A DNA stretch of 23,478 nt from CAYGXH01 sp964354485 (GCA_964354485.1 CAYGZY010000088.1:1-23478); one strand, 5' to 3'. Shown: positions 1 to 9,613, counted from the stretch's first letter. Notes: a model not told the origin generated them from the letters alone. Made by a program: numbers and translations.

Positions 1-1
1 C

Positions 2-3000
2 ATAGTGCGTCTTAGTCAGAGGAAATTCGGAACTATCACACTTCAGATACTTACTAAGAAAAAAAGAGTTCTAACCATTCAGGTTCATGCCTCGTATATA
101 TCAGCCGGACTCTATTTCGGCATTCTGACTGATATAACCGACCAGAAAAAAAACGAAAATGAATACCTGAAGATAGGTAAAGATTTTAACAGGATCTTTA
201 AAACAATCTCTCGCCCTGTCCTCATCGCATACAATGGAAAAATCCTGCAGGCAAACGAATCCTTTGGAAAAGATCTTGGGTATGATACACCATCGGAAGT
301 AGAAAAGGTGGTACTGCGGAAATTCTTATCGCCGGAATCATTTCGTCACCTACAAAAACAAATGGAGGAGGTTAGCGCTTCATCGTCTCCTACATCAGCG
401 ACACTTGAATTCATTCACAAGGATGGAAGTAAAATCCCGTATAATTGTTCGTTTGCTCCATTGCTCTTTGAAGGAAATGAATGCATCCTGATTACGGCAT
501 TCAACATTACAGAATACAGAAGCATTATTGAAAAATTAACAATAAGCGAGCAAAAATATCTTACACTCGTTGAGAGTTCATACGATCCCGCCTGCATCAT
601 CAGGAAGAATACATTCATCTTTTTGAATAAAACGTTCAGGGGCATGTTTGGTATAGAACAGGATCAGCCGGTATTACTAGAAGATTTCGCCGGTCTTTTC
701 GAAACGGCCGATAGAGAAGGTGTTTTGCACTTTCTGAAGAAGGGAATCGCGAAGTCTGCGAAACCCGCAACGCACACATGCCGGTATCAGGTTCGCGACG
801 GAAAACTGACTACGTTTCATATGAGTGTTGTACAAGTTGAAAATGCCGTTGTCGGAGATGCAATCGTTTTTCTACGGGATCGGTCGGAATACGACGAACT
901 GAAGAGCGAAGCGGATCGCCGATCCGAGGAAATATCACTTCTGAAAACACTAATTCCTCTCCTCGGAACATCAAAGGATGTCGGAAAACTGGTGCACAAT
1001 GCACTCAGCAGAGTCATGGATACGCTCGAGTGGGAGATGGGCGCCGTTCATATTGCAGACGGAGCATCGCGGGCGCTCACGATGAAATCGCATCGTGGGA
1101 TGCCTGAGGTTCTGGTCAGAAAACTCTCTTCACTGGATCAGAGTGAAGGGATCGGCGGACTTCTCGCGAAGACCCTGGAACCGCATCTCTTCTCGGTCGA
1201 CCGGTATCCGAGTTATTTGCCCCTGCGGTCGGCGTTTAAAGATGCCGGAGTGCGCACGCTCGCTTTCGCTCCGCTCATATCGGCAGAAAAACTCATCGGA
1301 GTGATTTCGCTCTGTACCACAAAAGAGAAGAGCGGCGCCCGCTATACCGCAGATCTCCTTGCCGCAGTCGGACACACTATTGGTAACTCGGTGGCCGCTG
1401 CCAGCGCTTATCAAAAATTAGAGGAAACTGAAGAGCACAAGAGTCAGCTCCTCGATTTGGGAACAGATGTGCCCTACTCTCTGACACCTGCCGGAGGTTA
1501 TGTATGGCTCGGTCCGCATATCGAGAAAATTACCGGTTATCAGGTGAAGGAATTTTTGCGTAACGCATCACTATGGTTAGGACTCGTTCACCCCGATGAT
1601 AAACAGCTCTTGTTGAATCGGACTGTCCGACTTCACGAAATTCAAGAAAGATACACTATAGAGTACCGCCTTTTACCCCGGGGTAAAGCCGAGTATAGAT
1701 GGCTCAGGGACACGATTATTGTTAGAAAGAGCGAAGGCGGAGATATAATACGAATAGATGGGATTATAAGCGACATCACGGATCAAAAGCTCGTCATTGA
1801 TCGACTCAGTCATGACAGCTCTATCCGGAAGAATGCACTTGACGGTTTGCGTGAGGGGATTCTCGCCTTCGATCGTCAGGGAAAGTGCATTTTGGCGAAT
1901 ACCGCTATCGAAATCATCACAGTAAAAAATGCACGTGAACTCGTTGGTGTGAACGCATCAGTTTTGGAACAATCGCTGGATATACCCGGGCTACAAAACC
2001 ACGTCCGAAGAGCCCTCGACGGGGAAATCGTTAGTACCAAAGATATACCGTTTCATATCGGAGTCGAGAAGACCGGGCGATATCTCCAGGCCGTCATTTC
2101 ACCCATGCGAGATAAAGACGAAATCCTGGGCGCTGTCGCATTATTCATCGATGTGACCCGCCGTAGAACTGTAGAAGACGAGGTCAGGGATTCTGAACAC
2201 ATGCTGAAGAATGTCATCGATGCCATGGGCGATATGCTCATCATCACCGATTTACGCGGAAGAGTTGTTGAAGTCAACAGGGCATTCGTCAACATCCTTG
2301 GGTACAACCGCGCAGAAGCTGTGGGCTGCGAATTCCCTTATCCGTGGCTTCTTGAAGATCAAATGGGAAAATTTGTCCTCTGGATCGCTAACCTCAGAGA
2401 GCGTAATTGGCTTCATGATTTCGATATGACCTTGCGCAGGAATGACGGCAAGCTCGTGCCTATCAGTCTGAATACGACTCTCTTACGTAACAAGATTGGT
2501 GAACCGATCGCAATGGTTAACGTCGCACGCGATATCACCGACCGCATGCGCTTAGTCGATGAACTTGAGAATAAGAATAAACAAATCGAGTTGATTAACA
2601 GGATAATCACGACTGCTAATCAGACTCAGGACTTTCAGGAAATATTCCGTACGATCGCTAATGAAGTATCGACGGTAGTGATCTGCAACGGGATATCGAT
2701 TGCTGTCGTACTTCCAGACGGTCAGTCTCTCAGGATCTACGCCGCCCAGGGAGTGACGGGATACCGCGTCGGTGATGTAATTGAATCAAAGGAATCCCCC
2801 CCGTATCGCGCACTCAGGAACAAGCGGGCCGTTATCGTGTACGATATGCATAAAGATGAGCCGAGCAGGGCAGTGGGACTTACCGATGGATCGATACGAT
2901 CTTACCTTTCCGTTCCCATAATCCTGAGGGGCAAGAATTTCGGCACATTGAATCTGGGAAGCAAAGAACCGCATGCCTTTTCAGATGATCATATAAATCT

Positions 3001-5158
3001 GTTGCAGCCGATTGGTCAGCAAATAGGCGCGATTATCGACCGTGTGATACTCTTCGAACAGGTGACAAATGATGCGGTTTACATTCACAACCTGCTCGAT
3101 TCCATCGACAGCGTTGTCTTCACCATCGACCGCGAACTCCGTGTTAGCGAAATTAACCATGCATTCCGGCTCTATATGCGTGATTACGAATTGGATGACA
3201 ATGCGCAATTCGTGGGTAAGAATCTCTATGACATCATCCGTGAAGATTCGCTGAAAATCGTTTTACAGAATATCGTGCCGTCTCTTCTAAACGGAAGTAT
3301 CCGCATCTTCTCACAGGAGTACGAACATAATACAACGAACGGTCTCCGGACATACCAATTGATCGTCAATCCGCTGATCATCAATCGTGTTGTTGTGGGG
3401 CTCGTCTTCATGCACACCGACATAACCGACATAAAGAAGACCGAAGCCGAGTTAAAAAAGAGCAACCGGCAGCTGCTGGCGCTCAATCAGATATCTACAC
3501 TCATCAGTGCGTCCCTTGAGATTGATGAATTGATGAATGCGGCTCTTCCACTTGTGAAAAATACCCTGGATGCCGGTGCAGTTATCGTGTATGAATATAA
3601 CATCGAGAATGATGAAATTACGATTGTAAGTCAGATTGGATTCGATACCGTCGAATTCAGTTCTGTAAACCGGTTGCAACTTTCCGGATCGGCGACGGGC
3701 GATGTAATCCTATCCCAGCAACCGATGTACATCGGCCGAGAACCATACAACGATGAGAGGATAGTCCGGCAGAATCGGGGGGTCTTACGATCATTGCAGA
3801 TTGAAGCAATGGCAATTATTCCTCTCATCTCAAAAGGAAAGGTCTTCGGGGCTCTGGACATTTTTTATACAACGCCTCACGATTTCAGCCCCCAGGACCG
3901 CCAAATCCTGTCGCTGGTCGGCAATCAATTGGGGGCGGCCCTCCACAACCTGCACCTCTATGGTGAATTGCGTTCTCAGATTGAACGGCTTACGGTGCTC
4001 TACGAATTAAGCCAGAGCCTGACATCGACGCTGGATATCGACGAAATCTTCCGGCAGGTTTTTAACCATATAAGAAGAATTATTTCATGCGAAGAATTTC
4101 GGATTGATCTCTACTCTCCGGGTACCTCTCAGCTGACGCCCATCTTCGAAGCTCAGAGCAGTACCGAAGGAGGATACAGAATCTCGAAAGGCGCCCAATC
4201 CTCCGGACTCGTGCAAGGCAGTCCGGAAGCGGTCGTCGTTTCTTCAAAATGTTCACACCTCTCTGCAGGAAAAAACAACCTTGTTATTCCCATGACATTG
4301 AAAGAAACGATTATCGGAATCATGGCGCTCCGTTCTGCAGATCCCCTTTCTTTTACACCCCAGCAACTCACTATCCTGGAAAGTATTGCCAATCTGGTCG
4401 CGATCGCATTTGAAAAAGCGCAACTCCATCATGAAACCGTTCAAAAGTCGATTGAAATTGAACGGCGCAACAAAGAACTGGATGATTTTACTTACGTCGT
4501 CTCGCATGATCTCAAAGAGCCTTTAATCAGCGTTGAAGGTTTCAGCAGGATTCTGCAGACAGATTATGAAGGAGTCATCCTGCCGGAAGGGAAAGAGTAC
4601 CTGGATTCCATCGTCGGAGCGACGACCAGAATGAAGGGATTAATTGATGATCTTCTTCTCCTTTCAAGAATCAGCAGACCGATGGAATCATACACAGAGG
4701 TGAATGTAGATAAAGTAGTGGATGAAATCAGAACTGATATGGAATTCACAATTCACAAGAGGAACGTGACATTCTCGGTGCCTGAAGCGCTGCCTGATAT
4801 TTACTGTAATGGAACACAGATAAAAATCGTATTTCGGAATCTTATCGCGAATGCGATCAAATTCAACGACAAGCCGAATCCGAATGTGGAAATCGGATTT
4901 CGTAATGCAGAAAATAATTGCTATCTTTTCTATGTCCGTGACAACGGTATCGGCATAGAAAAAGAGTTTTATGGTAAAATATTCATCATTTTCCAGCGGC
5001 TTCATCGCCGTGAGGAATACGAAGGGTCCGGGGCCGGATTGGCAATTGTGAAAAAAATCATCGAACTGCATAAAGGCAAAATCTGGGTAGATTCTGAGGT
5101 CGGGCTCGGGACAACCTTCTACTTTACAATTCCAAAAACACGTCCGCAAGAATCGTAG
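2..5158 (+). CDS. Giant multi-PAS/multi-GAF sensor histidine kinase (5' partial)
   Basis: Sensor kinase expected to autophosphorylate on histidine and pass phosphate to the adjacent regulator. The frame is open to the left edge and the first ~50 residues are the tail of a PAS domain (ending LTDITDQKK), so the true start lies upstream. Residues are counted from the GTG at 5. Domains in order: PAS tail 1-50, PAS ~55-175, PAS ~180-297, GAF ~310-472, PAS/PAC ~488-600, PAS ~605-725, PAS ~730-850, GAF ~868-1017, PAS ~1025-1145, GAF ~1155-1320, GAF ~1325-1475, HisKA ~1485-1560, HATPase ~1595-1712. The H-box is VVSHDLKEPL with His1501. The N-box is RNLIANAIKF, G1 is DNGIGI and G2 is GSGAGLAI. The catalytic half resembles bacteriophytochrome-type kinases. 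I see no membrane segment, so it is probably cytosolic. The ligands of the PAS and GAF domains cannot be read from the sequence; no phytochrome chromophore site was recognised in the visible part. Confidence 0.93.
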   Translation: MVRLSQRKFGTITLQILTKKKRVLTIQVHASYISAGLYFGILTDITDQKKNENEYLKIGKDFNRIFKTISRPVLIAYNGKILQANESFGKDLGYDTPSEVEKVVLRKFLSPESFRHLQKQMEEVSASSSPTSATLEFIHKDGSKIPYNCSFAPLLFEGNECILITAFNITEYRSIIEKLTISEQKYLTLVESSYDPACIIRKNTFIFLNKTFRGMFGIEQDQPVLLEDFAGLFETADREGVLHFLKKGIAKSAKPATHTCRYQVRDGKLTTFHMSVVQVENAVVGDAIVFLRDRSEYDELKSEADRRSEEISLLKTLIPLLGTSKDVGKLVHNALSRVMDTLEWEMGAVHIADGASRALTMKSHRGMPEVLVRKLSSLDQSEGIGGLLAKTLEPHLFSVDRYPSYLPLRSAFKDAGVRTLAFAPLISAEKLIGVISLCTTKEKSGARYTADLLAAVGHTIGNSVAAASAYQKLEETEEHKSQLLDLGTDVPYSLTPAGGYVWLGPHIEKITGYQVKEFLRNASLWLGLVHPDDKQLLLNRTVRLHEIQERYTIEYRLLPRGKAEYRWLRDTIIVRKSEGGDIIRIDGIISDITDQKLVIDRLSHDSSIRKNALDGLREGILAFDRQGKCILANTAIEIITVKNARELVGVNASVLEQSLDIPGLQNHVRRALDGEIVSTKDIPFHIGVEKTGRYLQAVISPMRDKDEILGAVALFIDVTRRRTVEDEVRDSEHMLKNVIDAMGDMLIITDLRGRVVEVNRAFVNILGYNRAEAVGCEFPYPWLLEDQMGKFVLWIANLRERNWLHDFDMTLRRNDGKLVPISLNTTLLRNKIGEPIAMVNVARDITDRMRLVDELENKNKQIELINRIITTANQTQDFQEIFRTIANEVSTVVICNGISIAVVLPDGQSLRIYAAQGVTGYRVGDVIESKESPPYRALRNKRAVIVYDMHKDEPSRAVGLTDGSIRSYLSVPIILRGKNFGTLNLGSKEPHAFSDDHINLLQPIGQQIGAIIDRVILFEQVTNDAVYIHNLLDSIDSVVFTIDRELRVSEINHAFRLYMRDYELDDNAQFVGKNLYDIIREDSLKIVLQNIVPSLLNGSIRIFSQEYEHNTTNGLRTYQLIVNPLIINRVVVGLVFMHTDITDIKKTEAELKKSNRQLLALNQISTLISASLEIDELMNAALPLVKNTLDAGAVIVYEYNIENDEITIVSQIGFDTVEFSSVNRLQLSGSATGDVILSQQPMYIGREPYNDERIVRQNRGVLRSLQIEAMAIIPLISKGKVFGALDIFYTTPHDFSPQDRQILSLVGNQLGAALHNLHLYGELRSQIERLTVLYELSQSLTSTLDIDEIFRQVFNHIRRIISCEEFRIDLYSPGTSQLTPIFEAQSSTEGGYRISKGAQSSGLVQGSPEAVVVSSKCSHLSAGKNNLVIPMTLKETIIGIMALRSADPLSFTPQQLTILESIANLVAIAFEKAQLHHETVQKSIEIERRNKELDDFTYVVSHDLKEPLISVEGFSRILQTDYEGVILPEGKEYLDSIVGATTRMKGLIDDLLLLSRISRPMESYTEVNVDKVVDEIRTDMEFTIHKRNVTFSVPEALPDIYCNGTQIKIVFRNLIANAIKFNDKPNPNVEIGFRNAENNCYLFYVRDNGIGIEKEFYGKIFIIFQRLHRREEYEGSGAGLAIVKKIIELHKGKIWVDSEVGLGTTFYFTIPKTRPQES

Positions 5159-5162
5159 AGGG
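5157..5162 (+). promoter_or_regulatory. Ribosome binding site for the response regulator
   Basis: AGAGGG lies 5 nt before the ATG at 5168 and overlaps the kinase stop codon. It fixes the regulator start and suggests the pair is co-translated. Confidence 0.6.
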
Positions 5163-5167
5163 ATACA

Positions 5168-5854
5168 ATGGAAAAAGAAAAAATACGCATTCTGTTGGTG
5201 GAAGACAACAAAGATTTCGCAAAACTCGTGCAGGTTTACCTTCAACGTTTCGATAAAGATAAATTCGAGATAGTGTGGAAAGAAAACTACACTGAGACCA
5301 TGAAAGAACTCGATGCCAACCTCGATTTCCACATAATCCTCATGGACTATTTCCTCCCCGGAAGAAACGGATTTGAAATCACCAAAGAGTTGAAAGCAAA
5401 AAAAATAACGATTCCTATCGTTTTTCTCACCGTAAATAAAGATATCGATCTCGCCCTGGATATCATGAAACTCGGCGTTGATGATTACCTGGTCAAAGAA
5501 GAGATATCCTCCCCAGTTCTACCGAGAACTGTGCTCAGCGTAATTGAAAAACGCCGATTGAGTAATCAACTGATTCAGATAGAAATCAGTCAGCAGCGAC
5601 TGAAAATTATCACGGAGACTATAGCCGCCGTCGCAAATGATTTTGAGGTTCCACTGAAAGATATGAAAGAGCTTTCCGGTTCATTTACGAAGATATTCGG
5701 AACCGGTGAACAGCAAAATTTTCACAAGATTATCGATGACAATATCAATCGGCTGGTTGAAAAACTGGATAAATTAAAATCACTCAAAGACGATAAAACA
5801 GTCAAGTATATAAAAGACATCAAGATGCTCGATCTCTCTTCTCCACCTTCATAA
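5168..5854 (+). CDS. Response regulator: REC domain plus histidine-less DHp-like tail
   Basis: Likely phosphoacceptor partner of the preceding kinase (9-nt gap). The N-terminal ~125 residues are a CheY-like receiver. Acidic pair E12/D13, phosphoacceptor D60 (IILMDYFLPG), T88 and K110 (DYLVK) are all in place. It resembles the small Rcp1-type regulators that pair with phytochrome-like kinases. There is no DNA-binding or enzymatic output domain. The remaining ~100 residues are helical and look like a kinase dimerisation domain: VANDFEVPL at ~155-163 aligns with the SHDLKEPL H-box of the neighbour, but Asn157 replaces the histidine, and a second helix follows at ~184-206. I infer an adaptor or dimerisation role rather than transcription control. 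At 228 aa it is longer than a single-domain REC protein. Confidence 0.88.
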   Translation: MEKEKIRILLVEDNKDFAKLVQVYLQRFDKDKFEIVWKENYTETMKELDANLDFHIILMDYFLPGRNGFEITKELKAKKITIPIVFLTVNKDIDLALDIMKLGVDDYLVKEEISSPVLPRTVLSVIEKRRLSNQLIQIEISQQRLKIITETIAAVANDFEVPLKDMKELSGSFTKIFGTGEQQNFHKIIDDNINRLVEKLDKLKSLKDDKTVKYIKDIKMLDLSSPPS

Positions 5855-5872
5855 CAACGTATCATAGGAAAT

Positions 5873-7168
5873 ATGGAACGCAGATACATAGAAGAATTAG
5901 CCGAACATGTCGGCGAGGAAGTTACCATCAACGGCTGGCTGTATGCAAAACGGTCGAGCGGGAAAATCTGCTTTCTGGTCGTGCGTGATGGTACCGGATT
6001 ACTGCAGTGCGTGATGGTGAAGGATGCGATTCCCGGCGAAGTATTTTCGCTCTTCGATGCGATCACACAGGAATCGTCGCTGAGCGTGACCGGGACGGTG
6101 AGGAAAGAAGACAGGGCGCCGGGCGGGTATGAAATGAATCTTACGAACATAAAACTGATTCATACGGCGAAAGAATACCCCATTACTCCGAAGGAACACG
6201 GAGTCGAGTTTCTTATGGATCTTCGTCACCTCTGGCTCAGGTCATCCAGACAGCACGCGATTCTTCGTATCCGTCATCAGATTATCAAAGCGATCCGGGA
6301 GTTCTTCGATAACAGGGGCTTTACGCTGATCGATGCTCCTATTTTTACGCCCGCAGCATGTGAAGGTACGAGCACGCTCTTCGAAACGGACTATTTCGAT
6401 CTTGGGAAGGCATACCTGACCCAGTCCGGACAGTTATACGGAGAAGCCGGTGCAATGGCGCATGGTAAAATATATGTTTTTGGTCCGACCTTCAGAGCCG
6501 AGAAATCAAAAACACGCAGACACCTGACAGAGTTCTGGATGGTGGAACCGGAAATGGCTTTCTACGATCTGAACGATAATATGGAGCTTGCGGAAGAATT
6601 CCTCGAACATATTGTTTCCTCGGTACTGAAACATCGGGCGCGCGAGTTGAAAGCAATTGAAAGAAAAACGACTTACCTTGAAAATGTCAAAAAACCGCTT
6701 CCGAGAATCTCATATTCCGAAGCCGTGGAGATCCTGAAAAAGAACGGCATTGATTTTACATGGGGTAACGATTTTGGCGGGGCAGATGAAACGATCATTT
6801 CCCAGCAGTTCGACAGACCCGTCATCGTTCATCGCTATCCGACTAAGATAAAGGCATTCTATATGAAAAGAGATCCTCATGCGCCGGATCTCGCACTTGC
6901 TATGGATGTCCTGGCGCCGGAGGGATACGGAGAAATTATTGGCGGAAGTCAGCGTGAGGATGACTACGACACTCTCGTCGAACGAATCAAAGAACATAAC
7001 TTACCGATGTCGGCGTTTGAATGGTACCTGGATCTGCGCCGATACGGATCAGTCCCGCATTCAGGTTTTGGTCTGGGTATCGAACGAACAGTTGCCTGGA
7101 TCTGCGGCCTCGACCACATACGCGAGACGATCGCTTTCCCGCGAATGATCTACAGGCTGACTCCGTAA
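5873..7168 (+). CDS. asnS: Asparaginyl-tRNA synthetase
   Basis: Class II aminoacyl-tRNA synthetase charging tRNA-Asn with asparagine in the cytoplasm. An N-terminal OB-fold anticodon-binding domain (~15-100) precedes the catalytic core. Motif 2 is FRAEKSKTRRHLTEFW at ~207-222, and motif 3 is GFGLGIER at 398-405. The stretch QLYGEAGAMAHGKIYVFGPT just before motif 2 is the asparaginyl type rather than aspartyl. At 431 aa it is compact for the family. ATG at 5873 has AGGA four nt upstream. It sits 18 nt after the response regulator and 12 nt before the ABC ATPase, so it could share the upstream transcript, though the functions are unrelated. If the call is right, the organism charges Asn-tRNA directly and need not rely only on Asp-tRNA amidation. 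Confidence 0.95.
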   Translation: MERRYIEELAEHVGEEVTINGWLYAKRSSGKICFLVVRDGTGLLQCVMVKDAIPGEVFSLFDAITQESSLSVTGTVRKEDRAPGGYEMNLTNIKLIHTAKEYPITPKEHGVEFLMDLRHLWLRSSRQHAILRIRHQIIKAIREFFDNRGFTLIDAPIFTPAACEGTSTLFETDYFDLGKAYLTQSGQLYGEAGAMAHGKIYVFGPTFRAEKSKTRRHLTEFWMVEPEMAFYDLNDNMELAEEFLEHIVSSVLKHRARELKAIERKTTYLENVKKPLPRISYSEAVEILKKNGIDFTWGNDFGGADETIISQQFDRPVIVHRYPTKIKAFYMKRDPHAPDLALAMDVLAPEGYGEIIGGSQREDDYDTLVERIKEHNLPMSAFEWYLDLRRYGSVPHSGFGLGIERTVAWICGLDHIRETIAFPRMIYRLTP

Positions 7169-7180
7169 AATTAATCGATT

Positions 7181-8338
7181 ATGCTCAGGGTTCAAAACAT
7201 ACGGAAAGAGTATGCAACAGTCGTAGCTGTTGATGATATATCCTTTGATGCAGCCGGTGGCGAGATTTTAGGACTGATCGGCCCGAACGGAGCGGGTAAA
7301 ACCACTACTATCCGGATGATTCTTAATATAATACGTCCGGATCATGGGAACATTACATTCGACGGGCGGCAATTTGACGAATCGATACGAAATTCTCTTG
7401 GATACTTGCCGGAAGAACGCGGATTGTACCGAAAAAACAAACTCCTCAGCACGATTCTCTACTTTGCTTGCCTCAAGGGTATATCAGCAGCTGAAGGAAA
7501 ACGGAGAGCTTATGAGTGGTTGAAACGGTTTGATTTGCTGAACTACTATGACCGCAAGATCGAAGAGCTTTCCAAGGGCAACCAGCAGAAGGTGCAGTTC
7601 ATCATTTCAATCCTTCACGATCCCCGTCTCATAGTACTCGACGAGCCTTTTTCAGGGCTTGATCCGATCAACCAGCTCCTACTGAAGGATATCCTGTTCG
7701 AATTGAAGGAGAAGGGCAAGGCTATAATATTCTCAACTCATCAGATGGAACAGGCAGAAAAATTATGCGATCGCATCTGTCTCATCAACCGGGGGAAAAT
7801 GGTTCTCAGCGGTACTCTTTCAAATATAAAACAAAGATTCGGCCGGAACTCCGTCCATCTGGAATTTGCGGGTGACGGTTCGTTCCTAAAAAATCTTCCC
7901 TTTGTCCGCCAGGCTACGATGTACAAGAATTATGCTGAACTTGTTCTGCACGGCACCGTAACATCGCAACAGCTCCTCTCTGATATTACACCGCACATCG
8001 AAGTACGTAAGTTTGAATATGTCGAGCCGTCGCTGAATTCGATATTTCTTGAAGTTGTCGGGGGTGAAGAAACGACGGTGAAAAATGAATCTGAAAACCA
8101 TGCTGAAAAATCGGTGCGCATTCCGGTTAAAAGAGATCCCAAGTTCACACGTTCAGCTATCATAACTGTCGTGAGCACGATCCTCGCGCTTGTAATGATC
8201 TTTGCCGCTGTGCTGAATCCGGAAATTTCACGGTTAACCGTCCTTATTGTGGTTCTTGCAGCACTTATGTCTCTTTACCGATTCATGCGGTTACGGAAAA
8301 AACAAAAAGGCGATCAGAGTCGGCAGGGAGAGGGATGA
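7181..8338 (+). CDS. ABC transporter ATP-binding protein with C-terminal membrane tail
   Basis: ATPase subunit of an ABC-2 type exporter of the NatA/YhaQ kind. It powers the permease encoded immediately downstream. Visible motifs: Walker A GPNGAGKTT at 34-42, signature LSKGNQQK at 130-137, Walker B LIVLDEP at 150-156 and the switch histidine H187. A DUF4162-like C-terminal region follows (~210-290). Unusually, residues ~325-366 form two predicted membrane helices separated by a short turn and followed by a basic end (RFMRLRKKQK). NatA-type ATPases are normally soluble, about 300 aa, and end near residue 295 here. The substrate is unknown; Na+ or a hydrophobic compound would be guesses from the family. 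No clear ribosome binding site precedes the ATG. Confidence 0.9.
   Translation: MLRVQNIRKEYATVVAVDDISFDAAGGEILGLIGPNGAGKTTTIRMILNIIRPDHGNITFDGRQFDESIRNSLGYLPEERGLYRKNKLLSTILYFACLKGISAAEGKRRAYEWLKRFDLLNYYDRKIEELSKGNQQKVQFIISILHDPRLIVLDEPFSGLDPINQLLLKDILFELKEKGKAIIFSTHQMEQAEKLCDRICLINRGKMVLSGTLSNIKQRFGRNSVHLEFAGDGSFLKNLPFVRQATMYKNYAELVLHGTVTSQQLLSDITPHIEVRKFEYVEPSLNSIFLEVVGGEETTVKNESENHAEKSVRIPVKRDPKFTRSAIITVVSTILALVMIFAAVLNPEISRLTVLIVVLAALMSLYRFMRLRKKQKGDQSRQGEG
8326..8334 (+). promoter_or_regulatory. Ribosome binding site for the ABC permease
   Basis: The purine run GGGAGAGGG lies inside the end of the ATPase gene, 5 nt before the ATG at 8340. It supports that ATG (or the next one at 8343) over the longer open frame starting at 8247. 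Confidence 0.6.
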
Positions 8339-8339
8339 G

Positions 8340-9599
8340 ATGATGAGTAGTTGGAAAGCGCTTGCGGTGGCGAAATGGGAATATGTCGAGAAAGTGAAAT
8401 CGAAAGCATTTCTCATTTCTCTTCTACTTATGCCGATCATCATGATAGGTTTCGGAGTCATCCCTTCGCTCCTAATGAGTCAGCCGGATAAAGAGAGTAC
8501 AGTCATCGGAATCATTGATCGATCAGGTAATTTCTTTGAACCATTAGCCCGAGCACTCGAAGAACGGTATAAATTACCGAACGGTCAGCCCAACTACGTA
8601 CTCAAGCCAATCTCTGACTGGACGGGGGTAGAGATCGAAAGTGTGAAATGGGCTGCTGATTCGTTGGTGATGTCAAAAGTCATCGAAGGCTATGTCGTAA
8701 TCGGCCGGGAAATACTAACCGATTCAGCGGTTGAGTACCGGTCTTATAACGCGGGCAACATTAAACTGATTTCAAGGATTGAAGGAGTTATCCGCGACAT
8801 AGTAGTCGAAAAAAAATTGCAGGCAAAGGGGCTTGATCCGATTCTTGTGCGTCAGCTTACCGCTCCCGTCGAAATGAAGACGATAAAAATCACGAAGGCG
8901 GGCACTGAAGAAGAAACGGGATTTGAAAAAGTTTTTTTCACTTCCTATATCTTCATGATGATGATGTTTTTCCTTGTTGCAACGTCAGGTCAGCTTCTCG
9001 TTCGGAGCATGCTCGAGGAAAAGTCCAACAGAATCGTAGAAATATTGATGTCGTCAAGTTCGGCTCCTCACCTGATGGCGGGAAAAATTATCGGTCTCAG
9101 CGGATTGGGATTGACTCAGATTGCGTTCTGGGCGGTGATCGGAATTGTTATAAGCCTGCAATTCGGCGTGACGATGATATCGCTCGGGAGCGCCATTATC
9201 CTTTTAATATATTTCATACTGGGGTATGTGCTCTACGCTGCGATATTCGTAGCAGTTGGTGCTCCGGTTTCAACGGAACAGGAAGCTCAACAGATTACGA
9301 GTTACCTGATCATGATTCTCATCGTTCCGATCGTATTTGCAGTCATGGTCGTTCAGAATCCTAGTTCCACTCTTGTTCACGTTCTCACATACATACCGCT
9401 CCTAACGCCCTCCATGATGGCGATGAGGATACCCATAGAGATGCCCTCGGCTCTTGAAATCATAATCACGTCAATTATTCTTCTTGCTTCAGCTCTTGGA
9501 GCGATGTGGATTGCGGGAAAGATATTTCGCACGACGATACTTTCCTATGGAAAAAGGCCTTCACTTAAGGAGTTGTGGATGTTGTTACGTACACAATAA
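8340..9599 (+). CDS. ABC-2 family transporter permease (NatB/YhaP-like)
   Basis: Membrane subunit of the exporter driven by the preceding ATPase, with only 1 nt between the two genes. The protein is about 419 aa. One N-terminal membrane helix (~24-47) is followed by a long, probably external soluble region (~50-205). At least five hydrophobic segments then run to the C-terminus. The motif EEKSNRIVEILMSS after the second helix is typical of ABC-2 permeases of the NatB/YhaP group. I chose ATG 8340 because of the strong purine-rich ribosome binding site and because residues encoded before it have no family-like character. The substrate cannot be inferred from sequence. Confidence 0.9.
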   Translation: MMSSWKALAVAKWEYVEKVKSKAFLISLLLMPIIMIGFGVIPSLLMSQPDKESTVIGIIDRSGNFFEPLARALEERYKLPNGQPNYVLKPISDWTGVEIESVKWAADSLVMSKVIEGYVVIGREILTDSAVEYRSYNAGNIKLISRIEGVIRDIVVEKKLQAKGLDPILVRQLTAPVEMKTIKITKAGTEEETGFEKVFFTSYIFMMMMFFLVATSGQLLVRSMLEEKSNRIVEILMSSSSAPHLMAGKIIGLSGLGLTQIAFWAVIGIVISLQFGVTMISLGSAIILLIYFILGYVLYAAIFVAVGAPVSTEQEAQQITSYLIMILIVPIVFAVMVVQNPSSTLVHVLTYIPLLTPSMMAMRIPIEMPSALEIIITSIILLASALGAMWIAGKIFRTTILSYGKRPSLKELWMLLRTQ

Positions 9600-9613
9600 T
9601 AAAGAGGATTACC

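Noticed and set aside
4688..5332. 214-codon open frame on the minus strand
   Set aside because: It lies antisense to the kinase HATPase domain and the start of the response regulator, both of which have clear family motifs. The translation has no recognisable domain, so it is a shadow frame.
8247..8339. Longer start for the ABC permease
   Set aside because: These 31 codons overlap the membrane tail of the ATPase in another frame and give no family-like sequence. A strong ribosome binding site sits before ATG 8340.
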